This document shows, piece after piece, positions 36,577 to 49,833 of a stretch of DNA of 64,000 nt. Within the stretch, counting starts at the first letter, position 1, and every line of letters starts with the position of its first letter. The stretch is from Sebastes aleutianus (Eukaryota; Chordata; Actinopteri; Perciformes; Sebastidae), in contig CAKAKS010000039.1 of assembly GCA_916700875.1 (NCBI GenBank), positions 25,679,315-25,743,314 on the forward strand. The letters run 5' to 3'. Position numbers and translations under genes: made by a program. The notes under the pieces were generated by a model. The model saw only the letters and a list, made by a program, of their open reading frames with translations. It was not told where the DNA came from and did not search any database.

Positions 36577-37755
36577 GGAGCCGCGGTGCATCACGAGGAC
36601 TCCAGGCTGTTAACCACTCCTAATATGGTGAGAGACAACACCATGAAATATCAAGTCAAATTTATTTATATAGCACATTTAAAACAACATGAGCTATCTA
36701 TTCACTGTTATTTATTTTATCTATCTATTTATGTATTTATTTCATTTTTGTTTTCCATTTCCTGGGAATGTAATTCTATGTGTACGTTACCAAACTTTCC
36801 GTGTGTACCACTAGCTCCATCACTACAAAGAGGAACAGGGGGTTTAGGAAATACGGGTCTAGGATAACACTGTTTCAAACATGTTAAAAATATATTTTTT
36901 TTTACAGTTGTACTTTTTATGCCAATAAATAATTTGAATATAAAACAACATGAGCTGACCAAAGTGCTTTACAGACATAGGCAGAATAAAAACAGGTCAA
37001 CAGAGCAGACAACAAAATCTCACACATCCACAAAACAGAGACCAAGATAAAATCCATGAGTAAAAGACTGTTATAATGAGCATTATAAAAGGCCAATTAG
37101 TAATCACAATTCAAGTACATACTACTTTTTTTTGGAAGGTCCTTTTTTTCCAGACAGCTTTGTTATAGATGCATGCTGATAATTTCATTTGATAGGAGAG
37201 ATCCTGAAATTATGGTTCATGTTTTCATTCTACTTCTGTCTCATTTTTCCTAAACTCGAGGACAGCATAAGTAAAAATTGGCTCATCTTACCCCACTCTC
37301 CCCTATAGCTGACATGATGTATGAATAAGAATGAAGCTGAACGCAGTGGGAGAATCTTGAAACTAATGACATGTCTTTTTTTATCTCCTTCTAGTGTCAA
37401 AACAGACCATACAGAAATATTACGCGGACCAAAAGGAAGACGAGGTCATCCGGTCCAGAAGAGATGAAGGATTGCACGGGGACTGAGCTCTCGGAGAGAG
37501 GGGGGGACATCTGATCCAACCCGACAGACGGAGAGATTTACAGAAGCTCCACACACACAGGACCGAACTCTTGAATTGTCAAAACTATTTCAAGTTTGCT
37601 CTCCTGAGAGGAATATGACTCCTAAAACCATGATGTTAATTTATTTGTTTCCAGGATTACTGGCAAACAGCTTGTTCTTGTTTAAATTATTTACTATTTT
37701 AATATGTGTGTTGAGTGTGTATTTATTTGAATAAATATTCCTGCATTTTTTGACA
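36577..37755 (+). other. phlda2: phlda2 3'UTR, with one intron and poly(A) signal
   Basis: The 3'UTR comprises 36577-36627 and 37395 to about 37755, separated by an intron (gtgaga ... ccttctag). The poly(A) signal AATAAA at 37730-37735 is followed by a T-rich, GT-containing region. The splice junction lies 51 nt after the stop codon, right at the usual limit for triggering nonsense-mediated decay. Confidence 0.75.
36650..36985 (+). repeat. Fish retroelement tail interrupted by a 246-bp insertion, in the phlda2 3'UTR intron
   Basis: The motif aatttatttatatagcacat continues with aaaacaacatgagct (36681-36695); the same 15 bases recur at 36942-36956 and are followed by gaccaaagtgctttacagac, the expected continuation of this repeat. 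The material between (36696-36941) is therefore an insertion bounded by a 15-bp target duplication. The insert ends in AT-rich aataaataatttgaatat, consistent with LINE-driven integration of an unidentified transcript. Confidence 0.85.
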
Positions 37756-37759
37756 TAAC

Positions 37760-40700
37760 TTTGCCCTCCTGTCCTATACTTTTTCTTTTTTTCATGTCTC
37801 AACTAGCTATACTTGGTGTCAATGTGTCTATTAAGTATCTCATTACAGCATCATAGAGTCAGTAACAGTATATTAGACACTCCGGGACACTTTTCAACAG
37901 CAGCATTTCTTAGTAAATGCCAGACATACAAGAGTAAAAAGGGAGTGGTGGAGAGGAAAGTCCCTTTCCTCTCTGCTGTCAGGTGGAATGTGACTCTTTA
38001 TTGTCACTGGGATGGTTTCAGGCTTGAGTCATAACTGATAAGCATACAGTCAGCAGCACGGTGCACTTAAAAGACTCGTGGCGCCTTTGAACACACCTTT
38101 AACTGCTTCCGAGGTGTGGTGGGACTATAGGTCGTCACTGTTGGGGTGAACATGCTCAAAAGTTACATTTAAAAATTGATAATTTAATGTGTTAGCCTAT
38201 GTTGGTGTATTTCGGACTATGAGTTTCACAAAAGCTGACATCAGTTTTAGTTTATATTCAGGCGCCTCTGTTCTTTACAAGGCGGAGAAAACACACAGTA
38301 TAGTCCACTTTACTGGCCTGTTATCATGACATGAAGGCTATTTCAAAGGGTATAACGTGACACCAGGTACACACCTATTTAATTACTGTTATAAACCCAG
38401 TGAGCACGGCTTTAGTCATATTCAGAAAACCTCTCAAGGCCTAGAGAAGGGAGATAATAAAATGCAGGTTATGAAGTTGATGTGAAACAATTAGTCATTC
38501 TTAATTAGCTGTATAGTTTTATTATCGGCTGTATATTGGCCAGATGTTGGTTAGGCACATTTAATCAGTATGTAATGGAATTTCTGACCTATAGTTGTAG
38601 AATATACTAACAATAAACTTTAAACCCTAGGGTTGATTGTGTTTATAACTATGCAGAAAAGCTATGAAGAAGACAGAATACTGAACATGTCATTCAGCTA
38701 TGACAATCACAGTTATGTTTGACTCGAACTCCTTGGAAAATAGATAGATAGATAGATAGATAGATATCTATAGTATACACAATATAAAGAATATATTAGA
38801 ATACACTATGAATATACCAGACTACTACAACTAGCTTAGAAAATATGAAATATAAACATATAACAATAACAACAATATACTTTATACAATACAATAGCAA
38901 AGTGTGCAATGACATACTATATATCAGAAAAGTGTGCAAGTTACAATTTTTCTTTCAAATAGAATTAAATGAGGTAGTAAAGCAATGTGCAAATATTCAA
39001 CTTTATTTCTATAGCACCTTTCAAAACAAGAGTTAAAACTGGTGCACATATACAATACAATACCATGAAATACAAGAATTTCTGTGAATGGGAATAAGAG
39101 AGTCAGCTAATCTGGTACTGAGGTGGAGTTTGATCCACAGTGTCGGAGCTAAAACAGTGGAAACAATGTTTATTTTGAACACTGTGTGGACGTTAAAAAA
39201 AGTCTTGTCCTCTCTGCCCCGAGCCTTCCCACAAATAAATACCTCCGGTCGTGGATCTTGTGGAGTGGAAGTGTGTTACGAGCACAAATGGCCATAGGTC
39301 AAAGGTCACAGAAAGCCGAATCTCTGGCCCGCGGTAATGAAGTGTATAGTGGAGTCACACTCGTCCTCGTCCCATCCCGTCCCCGGGTGCGGCTTTGAAG
39401 TAGGATCACACTACAATGAGCGCATCAAAGGGTTAGACTGATCTGAGGAGTATTACCGGAGCGAACGAGCCTCCTTTCTAAATATACCGCCTCACAAATT
39501 GGCACCACTTTAATCTCACACACACATACACACCTTTGGCCCCTGAGCCAAGGGCCACACGGGTTTCTTTGTCACCAGCATGCTATTCTTTTCTAAACAG
39601 TTTGATTCAGAAAAGGGCTTCTTGTTTAAGCATTTGACGTGTTTTCAAAGGCTGATAAAAGAAGTCAGAATCCACTGTTCGTCTGGTTGTGTTCTTTACT
39701 TCCTGGCTCATCTGGACACATATACCAACCAGAAAGACTCACACACTGTGTCTTCCTCTCTGATCTCAGGCTGTATAAACATCCTCTGACGCAGCACTGG
39801 CACACACTCAGGCCATACTTGTAGCTTTGGCGTCATCGCTCCATAGGCCGTCATTATGTGGACAGGGCATGGCTGCGCAACAGTGAAGCCATTGTTACAT
39901 CCTTTGGGAAAACATGCAATAAGTAGAGAGGACGTGAAACGAGTGTGTGCAGGGCTGTGACCTGTATACACAATTAATCTTCAGTTGTTAAACCGAGCAG
40001 GAAAAAAATGACAGATTCGGAGGCGTTTATCGTAAACACGAGGTGTAGCGCTGACGAGCTGAGGCAGTGCGTATGGAGTAACAGCTGAGCAGGGTGTTGT
40101 GAGGTGAAGGTCGGTGGCCAGAAGAAACTTGTCTCCCTCCCACACAAGCAGCAATAACTCTACGATATGTCAGGACATTAATCTGTATTGATATGCAGAT
40201 ATAAATCTGTTATATTGTTCCCTTCATGGAGGAGTTTGCCTCAACATGAAAAAATGACTCAGTGCATCAGAGGACAGTGTTGTATGAGTGTTGCCAGGAT
40301 AGGAAGGAACATTTGAGAGATGATGGAGATGTTTTTTAGTTTTGTGGAGCAAATAGTGTGTTTGGGAAAAGTCAGAGTAAACATAAAAAGTTGGAAAGAC
40401 ATATTTTTGTATCTTGTTGTGTGAACTATAAATGAGGACACTGTGGTCATGTCCTCAGTATGGTTGTTGTTTACATTCAACAGTTACACACAAATAAGAC
40501 TTTGTGGGTTTGGCATATGATTGTTTGTTTTTAGACATAAAAATATTAAATAAAAATGTAATAGAATGAATGGTAGTATTTCTGCTGCCAGATTTATATT
40601 TTGGTTATGTGGAGGAGGCTTCAAAACAGCATTTACTTTGGGAACAATATGTGTGACAAAAATGTTCTAAGCTCAAAGATGCTTTGCTATTCAGAAGTTT

Positions 40701-40915
40701 TCAATCACATCTCATTGGCCTTCTTCACTTTCCTTCTCACAGTCTTGTTATCGCATGACTGAAGGTTACACACTTAGATCACAAGATGACACCTGCCTAC
40801 TCCATACGATGAAGAACATTTTAAAGTTAGGGTTGGTAGTGTTCTTCAAAAACATTTGTTGAAATTCTCTTTACACCCCGACAGCAATCAATAAATCAAA
40901 TGCTCTGACCAAAAA
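37760..40915. other. Intergenic, no gene; short repeats
   Basis: Contains a (GATA)n run near 38742-38766, a retroelement-tail fragment at 38996-39065 (tttatttctatagcaccttt) and a DR1 site at 39296-39308. No exon was recognised on either strand. Confidence 0.5.
39296..39308 (+). promoter_or_regulatory. Perfect DR1 nuclear-receptor motif
   Basis: aggtcaaaggtca is a perfect direct repeat with one-base spacing, the site type bound by HNF4, RXR-PPAR and COUP-TF dimers. It stands about 1.5 kb downstream of phlda2. Function is not shown. Confidence 0.4.
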
Positions 40916-40917
40916 AA

Positions 40918-41065
40918 GGGTAACACTTCATTTTACAGGTCCGCAAATTTCATGGTAATTAGGTGATAATTAGCAAGTAACCTATTTGAAATTTCTCTAG
41001 AATTACTGCCAAATTACTCCAATATTTACCTCAAAATGTATCAAAATGTATTGCTAGTTTCTCTA
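40918..41065. repeat. Interspersed fish repeat starting ggtaacacttcattttacag
   Basis: The sequence ggtaacacttcattttacag followed by ggtaattaggtgataattag is the end of a common fish repeat. Boundaries are approximate. Confidence 0.5.
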
Positions 41066-41069
41066 CAGT

Positions 41070-43190
41070 ACCGACCCTAGCTTTATGATGAACTTGTAAA
41101 TTCTGAAAAGCTCAGAAGTGGACACTTGAGCATGGAAAATTTCATTAAACGTGATTCATTCCCTTTATAGTAAAAGAATAAGGTTTGGACTCTAAATATA
41201 GAAAAGTAGTGATTCAGACTGTAATTATGAATCTACTTTCACATAAAATCTGTGGTCTTACAGCTCATAAAGAGCATGTCTGGGCATTTCAAACAGCCTG
41301 TAGCACCTCAGGTTTGGTAGCACAGCTTGATGACACGTTAACTTCACTTCACAGCGTAACAAGTTTGCTCAGGTATGCGTATACGTACACCTCCTCACAC
41401 TTAATGGCAATATCACTCTGCTTCCCGTAAGCCTCTATCACGTTAGAACTTTGTTTCACTTCAACCTGATGTGTCATTTCCTCGCTCGCTCTTCCCACCA
41501 GAGTCCAATCTGACGCCAGCAGGACACAACACTAGTGCTTCGTGTAAATAAAAACCTCCTAAAACCCAAACAGCAGAGCCTTTCAGGATATTAGGCAAGG
41601 TCTCGGGAAAAAGTCTGCTTACTAACAGACTCCAAGATCTGTGTCAAACAGGATCCATTAATTGTGTAACTTACTGTTAGTTTTCTCTGATGAGCTTAAA
41701 ACATTGCAGCTGTCTAAAAAAAGCTGGCAGGGTGTACCTGGTCTTTAGCGTTTTTTCTAAACCATAGGAATGGGATTACCTCAGAGAAGTGCTATTCACT
41801 GGCTCGTTTTACCGGAAAGAACCTCTTCAGGTATTTCACCTTGTGACGCATGGTTCAGGTGAGTGCATACCTGAGCGCATACCTCGGCAAATACAGAGAC
41901 AGACAGACAGCCTCAGGCCATGGACAATACGAAGTCATGGGGTTCTTCAGAGTCAAAAAATGAGTGCTTGACCAAAATCCAGCTCTCCATGGTTCTCTGC
42001 TGTTTCCCATTTATCATTCCTCCGTCCAAAAAAAGGTCATCTGATTCCCAGATCTGGTTTTACGGATAAATTGGACGAATTTCCCCCCTCATCTTACCCA
42101 CAAAGGCGTCATTCTCCTAATCGTCTATAGCAACGGCAACGTTGTTTGTTTTTAATGGGACATCCATTTCTGTGTGCTGAGTCACAAGCAAACAACTCCC
42201 CAGATCCGCATCTTCAGCTCTTGTATCTGCCCACTCTCTGGCTGCGATGGTCACAAATCTGTAACTCAAATAACCTCAGAAGCCGGGGCACAACACTGAA
42301 TGAATATATAGCGTCACATACACTGAACAACTTTTAAAACCTCTTGTCAGGAATCATGGGACACCGAGTGGTGACATGTCGTTTTTGGTTTGTGAGACAT
42401 TCCCATGATGCAACCTAATAGCTTCCTTCGTCCAGACCACTTCCGCTACAAATATAGAATTATAGAAAAAAAGTCTACAGCAGTAAGCAAACTCAACATA
42501 TGTCAGAGTAAGGCGATATTTCCCCAAATATCGACAGTCTGTCTCTTGGAAGGCCTGTTTTTCGATGAGAATCTTACGAATTTGGCACCTCTCATATCTA
42601 AGACATGCATGTGTATTGGATATGCACAACCTCACACACACATGTTGTATATATACACACAAAGTGTTGGCAGGGGCTGCACCGCTGAGCGGGGATCATG
42701 TTGCTTAAGACCCAGCTGTCCGGAGAGAAGCTTCAGACAGAGAGAGGAGACGCTGTCAGGAATGTCTACAAGGCAGCGAGGGGGCGGACGGCCGACAACC
42801 AGAGAGCTCCACGTGCACTCTATGGCCGGAGGAAGGAGGCAAAGATCAGTATCAGTTAGAGTAGGCTTCAAACTTTAGACTCGGACTGGGACTTAAGTAA
42901 GGACAGGACAGGACAGCTTTGGGTTGGACTTGAAAGTGAAAACATACAGGTTATGACGTTGTCAATCGATGAAATGAAAATGTTCCAATGCAGCGTCATT
43001 TTAATGGGCAGCATTCAGAGACTTGAAAGACGTGCAGCTTAACTTGCAATTTCCTACTTGTGAATTGACTTGGACCCGCCCAAACGCTCTGAGTTATATA
43101 GTGAGAGAAGTCGTTTTAATGTAAATGTCATCATATTGTTGTTCTGCTGTTTTTGTTTCAGGCTGGTTACTAACTTTTGTTTTGTTTCTT
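41070..43190. other. Intergenic, nothing recognised
   Basis: No exon, RNA gene or confident repeat. Several open frames of 60-157 codons lack recognisable protein sequence. Confidence 0.45.
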
Positions 43191-43199
43191 AGTTTTGAG

Positions 43200-43395
43200 A
43201 TTGTTGTTTTATTGGATTTACTTCTTAGAAAGTGTAAGGTTTTGATACAACTGATATTTTATCTCTGTAGCATGCGCGGCACTTGTGGCCGCAACCCAGG
43301 GACTACAGATGAAAATGAGCTTTTAGCTATATCTAGTACAATATATTTATTGTGCATTGTCTCTGCTAAATAAACAAATAAATAAATAAATACAT
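43200..43395 (+). mobile_element. LINE 3' end with (AAATA)n tail
   Basis: The stretch with gcaacccagggactacagat, gaaaatgagcttttagctat and tgcattgtctctgctaaata, followed by an aaataaataaataaata tail, matches the conserved 3'UTR end of a common fish non-LTR retrotransposon. It is 5'-truncated. Confidence 0.65.
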
Positions 43396-43591
43396 TTCTC
43401 ACATACCCCTAGTAGCATCTAGTCACAGATGTACTATAATTTGTTATCGACTCAAGTTTTGATTTATCCATTAAAAAGCCATGCTCAATGTTCAATGCTG
43501 TGAGCAAAACAGATTAAATACCATTCACATCCATTATATTGGGATGGATGTACGATGTACTATGGATTAGTGCTATGATTGGGCCAAATCA

Positions 43592-43672
43592 GACCCTATA
43601 AAAAAATAAAATAAATAAAAATAAATAAAAATAAATAGAAATAAATAAAAATAAATAAAAATAAATATATAA
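43592..43672. repeat. AT-rich microsatellite, aaataaataa type
   Basis: An irregular array of aaataaat and aaaataaat units inside what is probably a longer repeat extending from about 43570 to 43940 (with cccgacccc and cgggttagg segments). Confidence 0.8.
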
Positions 43673-43944
43673 AAAAAATTATTAGAATCTAAAGTCAACT
43701 AAAGTATTTTTTGTGACATGATCTCCGACATGCGCCTTCTCCTACCAAATGTTCAAAACAACCCAAAAACGGTCATATCACAGACTGTAAGGTCTGCGTT
43801 TGAAAAACAAACAAATAAAAAAAACATTGGGTCGGTGAAATCCGACCCGATTCAAGCTCGAGGGAATTTTGAGAAATTACAGCCCGACCCCGGCCAGAAC
43901 CTGGTGGCTCGGGACGGGCCTAATCGGGTTAGGGCAGAAAATCA

Positions 43945-44226
43945 ATGATCTACTATAAATGGAGGAGTCTCAGTATTTTCAAAACCTGGATAGATAAAAC
44001 CAAAACTATCTGTGTGTCTGGAATCCACCGGATACCAATCCTTTATCTTGTCAGTAACAGAAAGATGTGGATCACAGTGGATGATGGGACTGGGAGCAGT
44101 GGAGCAGAGCAGCTGGGCTACAGGAGTCTGATCACAGTCTACTGTAACGGGGCTCCTGAGGGGAGGTTTAGTTACCAGCACCTGCCTGAGTGGGTGTGTG
44201 AAGAGATGACCAAGAACAGATTATAA
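43945..44226 (+). other. Unidentified open frame with protein-like composition
   Basis: A 93-codon frame whose second half (about residues 36-92) has balanced, non-repetitive composition, including VDDGTGSSGAEQLGYR and HLPEWVCEEMTKNR. A putative acceptor (cttgtcag, ending at 44055) precedes this part. I do not recognise the family. It could be a remnant of a retrocopy or mobile-element gene, an isolated exon, or chance. There is no partner exon nearby. Confidence 0.25.
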
Positions 44227-44229
44227 TAA

Positions 44230-44318
44230 CATTATATTTCCCAGACTGGAAGTCTAATGAAAGACATTATTCACAACATGAATAATCCTTTTTTTCTGTT
44301 TTGGTCATCTCTGCAGAT

Positions 44319-44383
<65 letters not shown>

Positions 44384-46735
44384 GTGTGCGTGTGTGTTTA
44401 AAAGTTTAAACTCAACCAGTACAACATCTGGAGAAAAGTTTAACCCATATCACTGGATGAGATTTTTGATTAATGACATTATTTCCAAATTTCCTCCAGA
44501 TTCGATATGTTCATAGTACACCTGTGATACCATCAGATGTACCTTGAAGCTTTTATATGTTTTACACATGTTGCTGTCGCTGGAGTGATGTGCTTTACAT
44601 TTCTGGCAGCAGCAAAAGCAGTGTGTTAGGTCTTAACAAAACAAATGACAAAAAAAAAGAGAGAAAAGACAGGAAAAGTGCTGGTTACACTGTGTGACAG
44701 TCATGTCATTTCTTCCAAGGTGCAACTTAATGGCTCCCCAGCAGCTGATCGATCGTCACTCACATGATTTACAGTAAGTTACATCAGATTGTTGGTGCAG
44801 CAAATAAGGCAGCAACACGACCAACTCTGCCTGACATGAAACCGAAGGTGAAATGAATGGATGCAATAACCTGTAATGATGACCCCGGGTCCAGAGCCGC
44901 TATCAGGGAGAGAGGAAATGAGTTCACCGCAGATATTACACAAGAGGAAAATGAGTGAAAGAGAAAGATAAATGAGCACATAAAGGGAGTTAGGGAAAAT
45001 TCCAGAGCAGAGAAAATTACAAGTAACAGAAGAAGAGTTTGCTAAGAGGGAAAAAAAATGGATGCAGGAATTCCCCGGTGACACACCAAAGCCAACAACG
45101 CACTGGGCATGATCTAATCAACTGGTAATGCAACAGGGATACTGCACCCTGCACAAACAGTCTTTCACACATCTTTGCTTGTAGGAAATGCTTTGACATG
45201 AGCAAAGAAATGAAACACACATTATGAAGAAAGATAAACCCCATTGACATTTTGTCCGTAATTTTTTGATGACATATTTATAAACTAATGTTGAGTCATA
45301 AAGTTCATTCATATGTGAAGTTTCCTGTGTGGTATTTGGCTGTTTTGGCATTTTTGTGTACAAAACACTAAGGGTTAGAGGTGCACTAAATCACTATTTA
45401 CTTTGGAAGAAACCACAAACAATCAATTACTTTATTGTCAATCTACGTTTTCAATTTGCCTCTTGCCAGATTATTTTGTCATTACATAATTACATGGTAT
45501 TTTTAGTTCTATAATTTGTGCGAAAAGATGCTAACAAAAAAGAGCTGTCTATCATGTATCTCTGTTTAGAGAGTTTTGCTGGAAACATTTGGAAAAGGTT
45601 ATATTTTACTGGATGTTAAGTGTACAACAGGGACATTAAGGCAGTCTGAGAATGTCTTTCTCAGAGTAATAGGACCACAAGGAGCAGGGCGAGGAAGCTG
45701 GAAAGTCCCTTTATAGGAGTACAGGTTCTCAGACAACGCATTCCTCCTGATCCTATGTATTGTTTCACTGCTTGGCTCCAGCTCCCTGATCACTTCAGCA
45801 GTGTGGTATTGACTCTACAACAAATGTCTCCATCAATCATAGCAGGACACAACAGGAGTGTATTGTTCAAAGACACAGCGGAGGGTGCTTAATCGCTGAT
45901 GATCGGGGTGTGGGCTTGTGTTTCCGAGTCTGCATACCTTCGCTGAGGTGATGTGATCTCTCTGCAGCCACCCAGGAGCTGGACGCCTGTGTGGGGTGAA
46001 CGGATGGCTGGATGGATGAAGGGCAGGGAGCTCGGAACAAAGGAAACAGAGAAATACACAACAATGCAGAGTTCCTTTTCTTCTTATTAAAGGAAAACTT
46101 TGATTTGTTATGACTTGGGTTTTATTTTCATTGCTCTGGCCACCAGGTTCACCAGTTATGATAATATTGCACCCACCAAAGGAAATACTGAGATCTCGAA
46201 ATGCAGCAACATGGCTAAAAATAGGTCCAACGTGGCAGCAATTATGAGCGGTCACATCATGCAGTTTGTACATTTTGAGTACAATGATAATAAAATGGAA
46301 CTGATGGCCGGAGTTAAATAAAATCCCATCTGTGATAAACCTTAGTTTTTGTTTAATATAAGTAGAAAATAGTATAGCGGTTACGGTTGTAACATTAGCT
46401 ATAGTCGTAATGATAGAAAATGACTACCAGCAGTGCTATCAGTTACATTGTGGTAGAAATAGTAGCAATAGTAATGGCAGCACAACGAGCTGAAAACAGA
46501 ACATATTATCACCGTATAAACTTGACAACTTGTAAGCAAGCAATTGCCTAATGCACATCCAGCAACAGCCCGGTTGCACAAAAAGGCGTGTGAATGATGC
46601 GATAATATGCAAGGCAAAAGCATGTAATAAGAACGCCGTTCTTGCTTTAGGCATGTCATTTTCACGCCATGTGGTCTGTACTGACTGCAAATGCATCTGC
46701 GAGAATATGCTACGCTCAGAGCTAGTGACATAGAA
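44230..46735. other. Intergenic, one long TG microsatellite
   Basis: Contains the TG tract at 44320-44398. Open frames on the minus strand at about 44780-46270 have no recognisable protein sequence. Confidence 0.45.
44320..44398. repeat. (TG)n microsatellite
   Basis: About 79 bp of tg repeats with two cg interruptions near the end. Confidence 0.95.
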
Positions 46736-46744
46736 TAAAAAGAG

Positions 46745-47150
46745 GGAAAGACCGCTTATGGTCGGCGGCAGGGCAGGAGGATGTGTCCAACAAACACAAT
46801 ACTTTCAACCAGGAGGCCGGTGTTCGAGACCTCATGTGTTTTGTAGCGACGTTTCCATTTCATGTTTTCCGTACTTATATTAAGTTGTTTCTGTACATAT
46901 TTTACTTAATTTACGTACCTAATCCAAGGCCAACCATGAGCTTTTTCCTAAACTAAGTGGTTTTGTTGCCTAAACCTAAGCGAGTGGTTTTGTTGCCCCC
47001 TGCTGGTAAGCTACTGCACCTTCATACACACATGAAGTATTCACGCGAGGCAAAACGTGGCACTGACATGCTATCCTCTGGTGGACAGGCAGGTCTATTA
47101 CACACTTTGGCATGATAGCGGGTTGCCAGCGGATACGGAGAAACATCAAC
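46745..47150. repeat. Probable interspersed fish repeat
   Basis: The segments ggaggccggtgttcgagacc, ggttttgttgcctaaaccta and ttttgttgccccctgctggt match a repeat I recognise as common in perciform genomes. Boundaries are uncertain. Confidence 0.5.
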
Positions 47151-47154
47151 ACTC

Positions 47155-49784
47155 ATTTAGAGTCATATATATCACTTAGAAATGTAATTTTAAGCTCTGT
47201 TTTGGTCTCCACCAACTCTGCGAGAAATATCTAAGTCTCTAGCTGCTAATTGCTCAGCTATGTTCACCAGCTAGTTGCTAACTTTATGTGAATGTTTACT
47301 ACTGAGCAGGTAGCATAAGGAAGATTTATCAGTATTGTTCGGCTAAAAGCAGCTGAGGTTAAAAAAGGTCACCGATGAGAGCTTTGGGAGTGAACTAGAA
47401 CATTAAAGTTGCGGGCTGTAAATCCAAAACAATGAGCTGAAAAACAGTAAGATACTATGTAGAGCTGAGTCAGGTGATAGTTCTCCGTGATTTCATCACT
47501 ACGAGCTGCCACTTTCACATTATATATTGAACCATTCTTAATATAAATATTGATTAGAGCAAGTTTAAATACTTGATTATTAACTTGTTCAGTGTTAGTA
47601 ATATCAGTTAATGTCTGCATGCAAGACTAAGTGGTTGGCAATTCGTGTTGAAAATCAACATACACTAGTTTTATACAAGTTTTAATTTGAACTAAATTGT
47701 AAAAATCCAGCTGGCAATCAGGACTGACATTGGACAGTCCAATTTAGATTCCGCTTTGTGGTTGAGTTACATAGTTGAATAGGCCTTTCTCACAGAAGAC
47801 GCTGGGGTGTGTCTATAGCAGGAGAGGCACAGGTGGAACTGAATACCTTAATGATGGCTCAATTGAATCAGCATGTTTAATACCAGAGCCTTTGAACTGG
47901 AACTCTTAAATGGATCAGAGCCATCAGTTATGTCATTAATTATACCTGTGATTTATCATGCTATGACAAGTCAAAATGTTTGCTGTGAAAAAGGTCTGTT
48001 ACATATTTTAAAAATCAGAGATGTTAATGGTACTTCTAGTAAAAACGCACAAGATGCACTATTACTCCGGCCTCATCAAACCTGCTACTGCCAAAAGCTT
48101 AATTTATGTGACAGAGGTGTAAGTATAACCCGCCTATAGAAGAAGAAGGAAGTGGGATGACTAAAGACTGAAATAAGAGGAAATCCTGTTTGTCATGGCT
48201 CAAGGGTCTTTCCCAAGGAGCAGAGGAGCTCACAATGGTCCTCTCTGTCCACACGCCGCCCTGAGACTGAGCACAGTGGCAACCTTTTGCCAAAAAGGCT
48301 ACGGTTATGTTGGAGGTCAGCATTAATCAAATTAGACAGCACACTTAAAATGCAGCGCAAGCACACTTCAGCAATGTAAACACTGGTATTTTACACAGAC
48401 TACATCTGGATGGATCTGCTATAGACATCTTATCCATAAAAAAGGTTCCTTAATCTTTAACACCCTCGATTTGTAATTTATTTGCCAAAATAAGCTGAAT
48501 TTACATATTTAGCAGTAGTATTTATTGAAGCTTTTAATTTGCAAGAAAAGAAGAAGAAGAAGAAGAAGAAGACAACTTTTTTTCTTCAATCACAACTTTA
48601 AAAGCGGCTTTAGTTTTGAATCAGGAGGAAAAAATGTGTCCAAGGACTATTCGCAAATCCGGTTTGAAAGCCGGGAGTTTCCCATTACATTTCATACTCA
48701 CTCCAAAACGTAATCCATTTAAGTACAGTATATTGGAAACACTTTCCCATGAATGAAAAGACATATTATTATAATGTTTTGTGAACCAGTGTGTACTTTA
48801 AAATGTAATTCTGCTCCTTGTGCTCCAGACAGGAAGACCAAATGATGTCATCTCCTACGGATGTCGTCTTTAATGAACGCACTGCACACAGACACCCAGC
48901 AGTATGTTAAAAACATACACATCTCCTGGACCAATTGCTAAAACATGGGCGCAGATGTCTGGCTTTGTCCCCACGAGGTACGCGGATGTGTGTGTTCGCA
49001 GCAGTTCAAGGTGGGGGTGTGACCAGTGTGAGCTGTGGGAACAGGAGTTTGCGGTGTAGGTTTACACAACCCCAGAGGAAACTTGAAGAAATGACTCCAG
49101 CAGGAGAGATGGAGGCAGAGATTAGGATGTCAGGTCGGAACATTAAATTGTGAAAACTGAGATCTTGCCTGATAAAACTGGTTCCACATGCTGTTGAAAC
49201 TGAGAAATATTTGATGAGCTAGTGCAGTGGCTGCGCATGTATGCATACTGATAGCAGTACAACATCTACACACACACACACAGAGGAGTCTTTCACAGCG
49301 GTTCGGTCCACACAATCCCTGTTGCACTGAAACAGAATCCCTTTTCTTCAGTCAACGGTCGTCAAGTGTGTGTGCGCGCGGAGCCGTGTGTCGACTATCT
49401 GTGCCAGAGGACAAGGGGCAGGGGCTGGGGCGAGGATGGAGATGTTTGGGGGGTGTAGAGGATATGGAGGGTGGGTGGATTGTTGGGTAATGAGTCACTG
49501 GAGCCTCCTTCAAAGCCCGAACTCCCCCTCCAACACCCGAGCAGGGAGGTCCACTGGAATCTGGGCCTGTGGATGGAAGAGCTGAGTGGGCAGGCCTCAT
49601 ACAGTGTGCATACACATGGATGACAGTACACACATAAACACACTTCTTGTCTCTTTCTAACTAGGGTCAGGATCTTGCCACAGAGGATGTGGCCCCTGCA
49701 ACAAAAGGCTTCTACGGTAGAAAATCCATATGTACAGTGTGTACTTGTGTCTGTAAGTGCAATTTATCATCTTTCCAGAGTGAA

Positions 49785-49833
<49 letters not shown>

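Noticed and set aside
36124..36594. 156-codon open frame on the minus strand over phlda2
   Set aside because: It is an antisense shadow of the GC-rich phlda2 coding exon; the plus-strand frame encodes an unmistakable PH domain.
44301..44516. Open frame with a long CV-repeat peptide
   Set aside because: It is a translated TG microsatellite.
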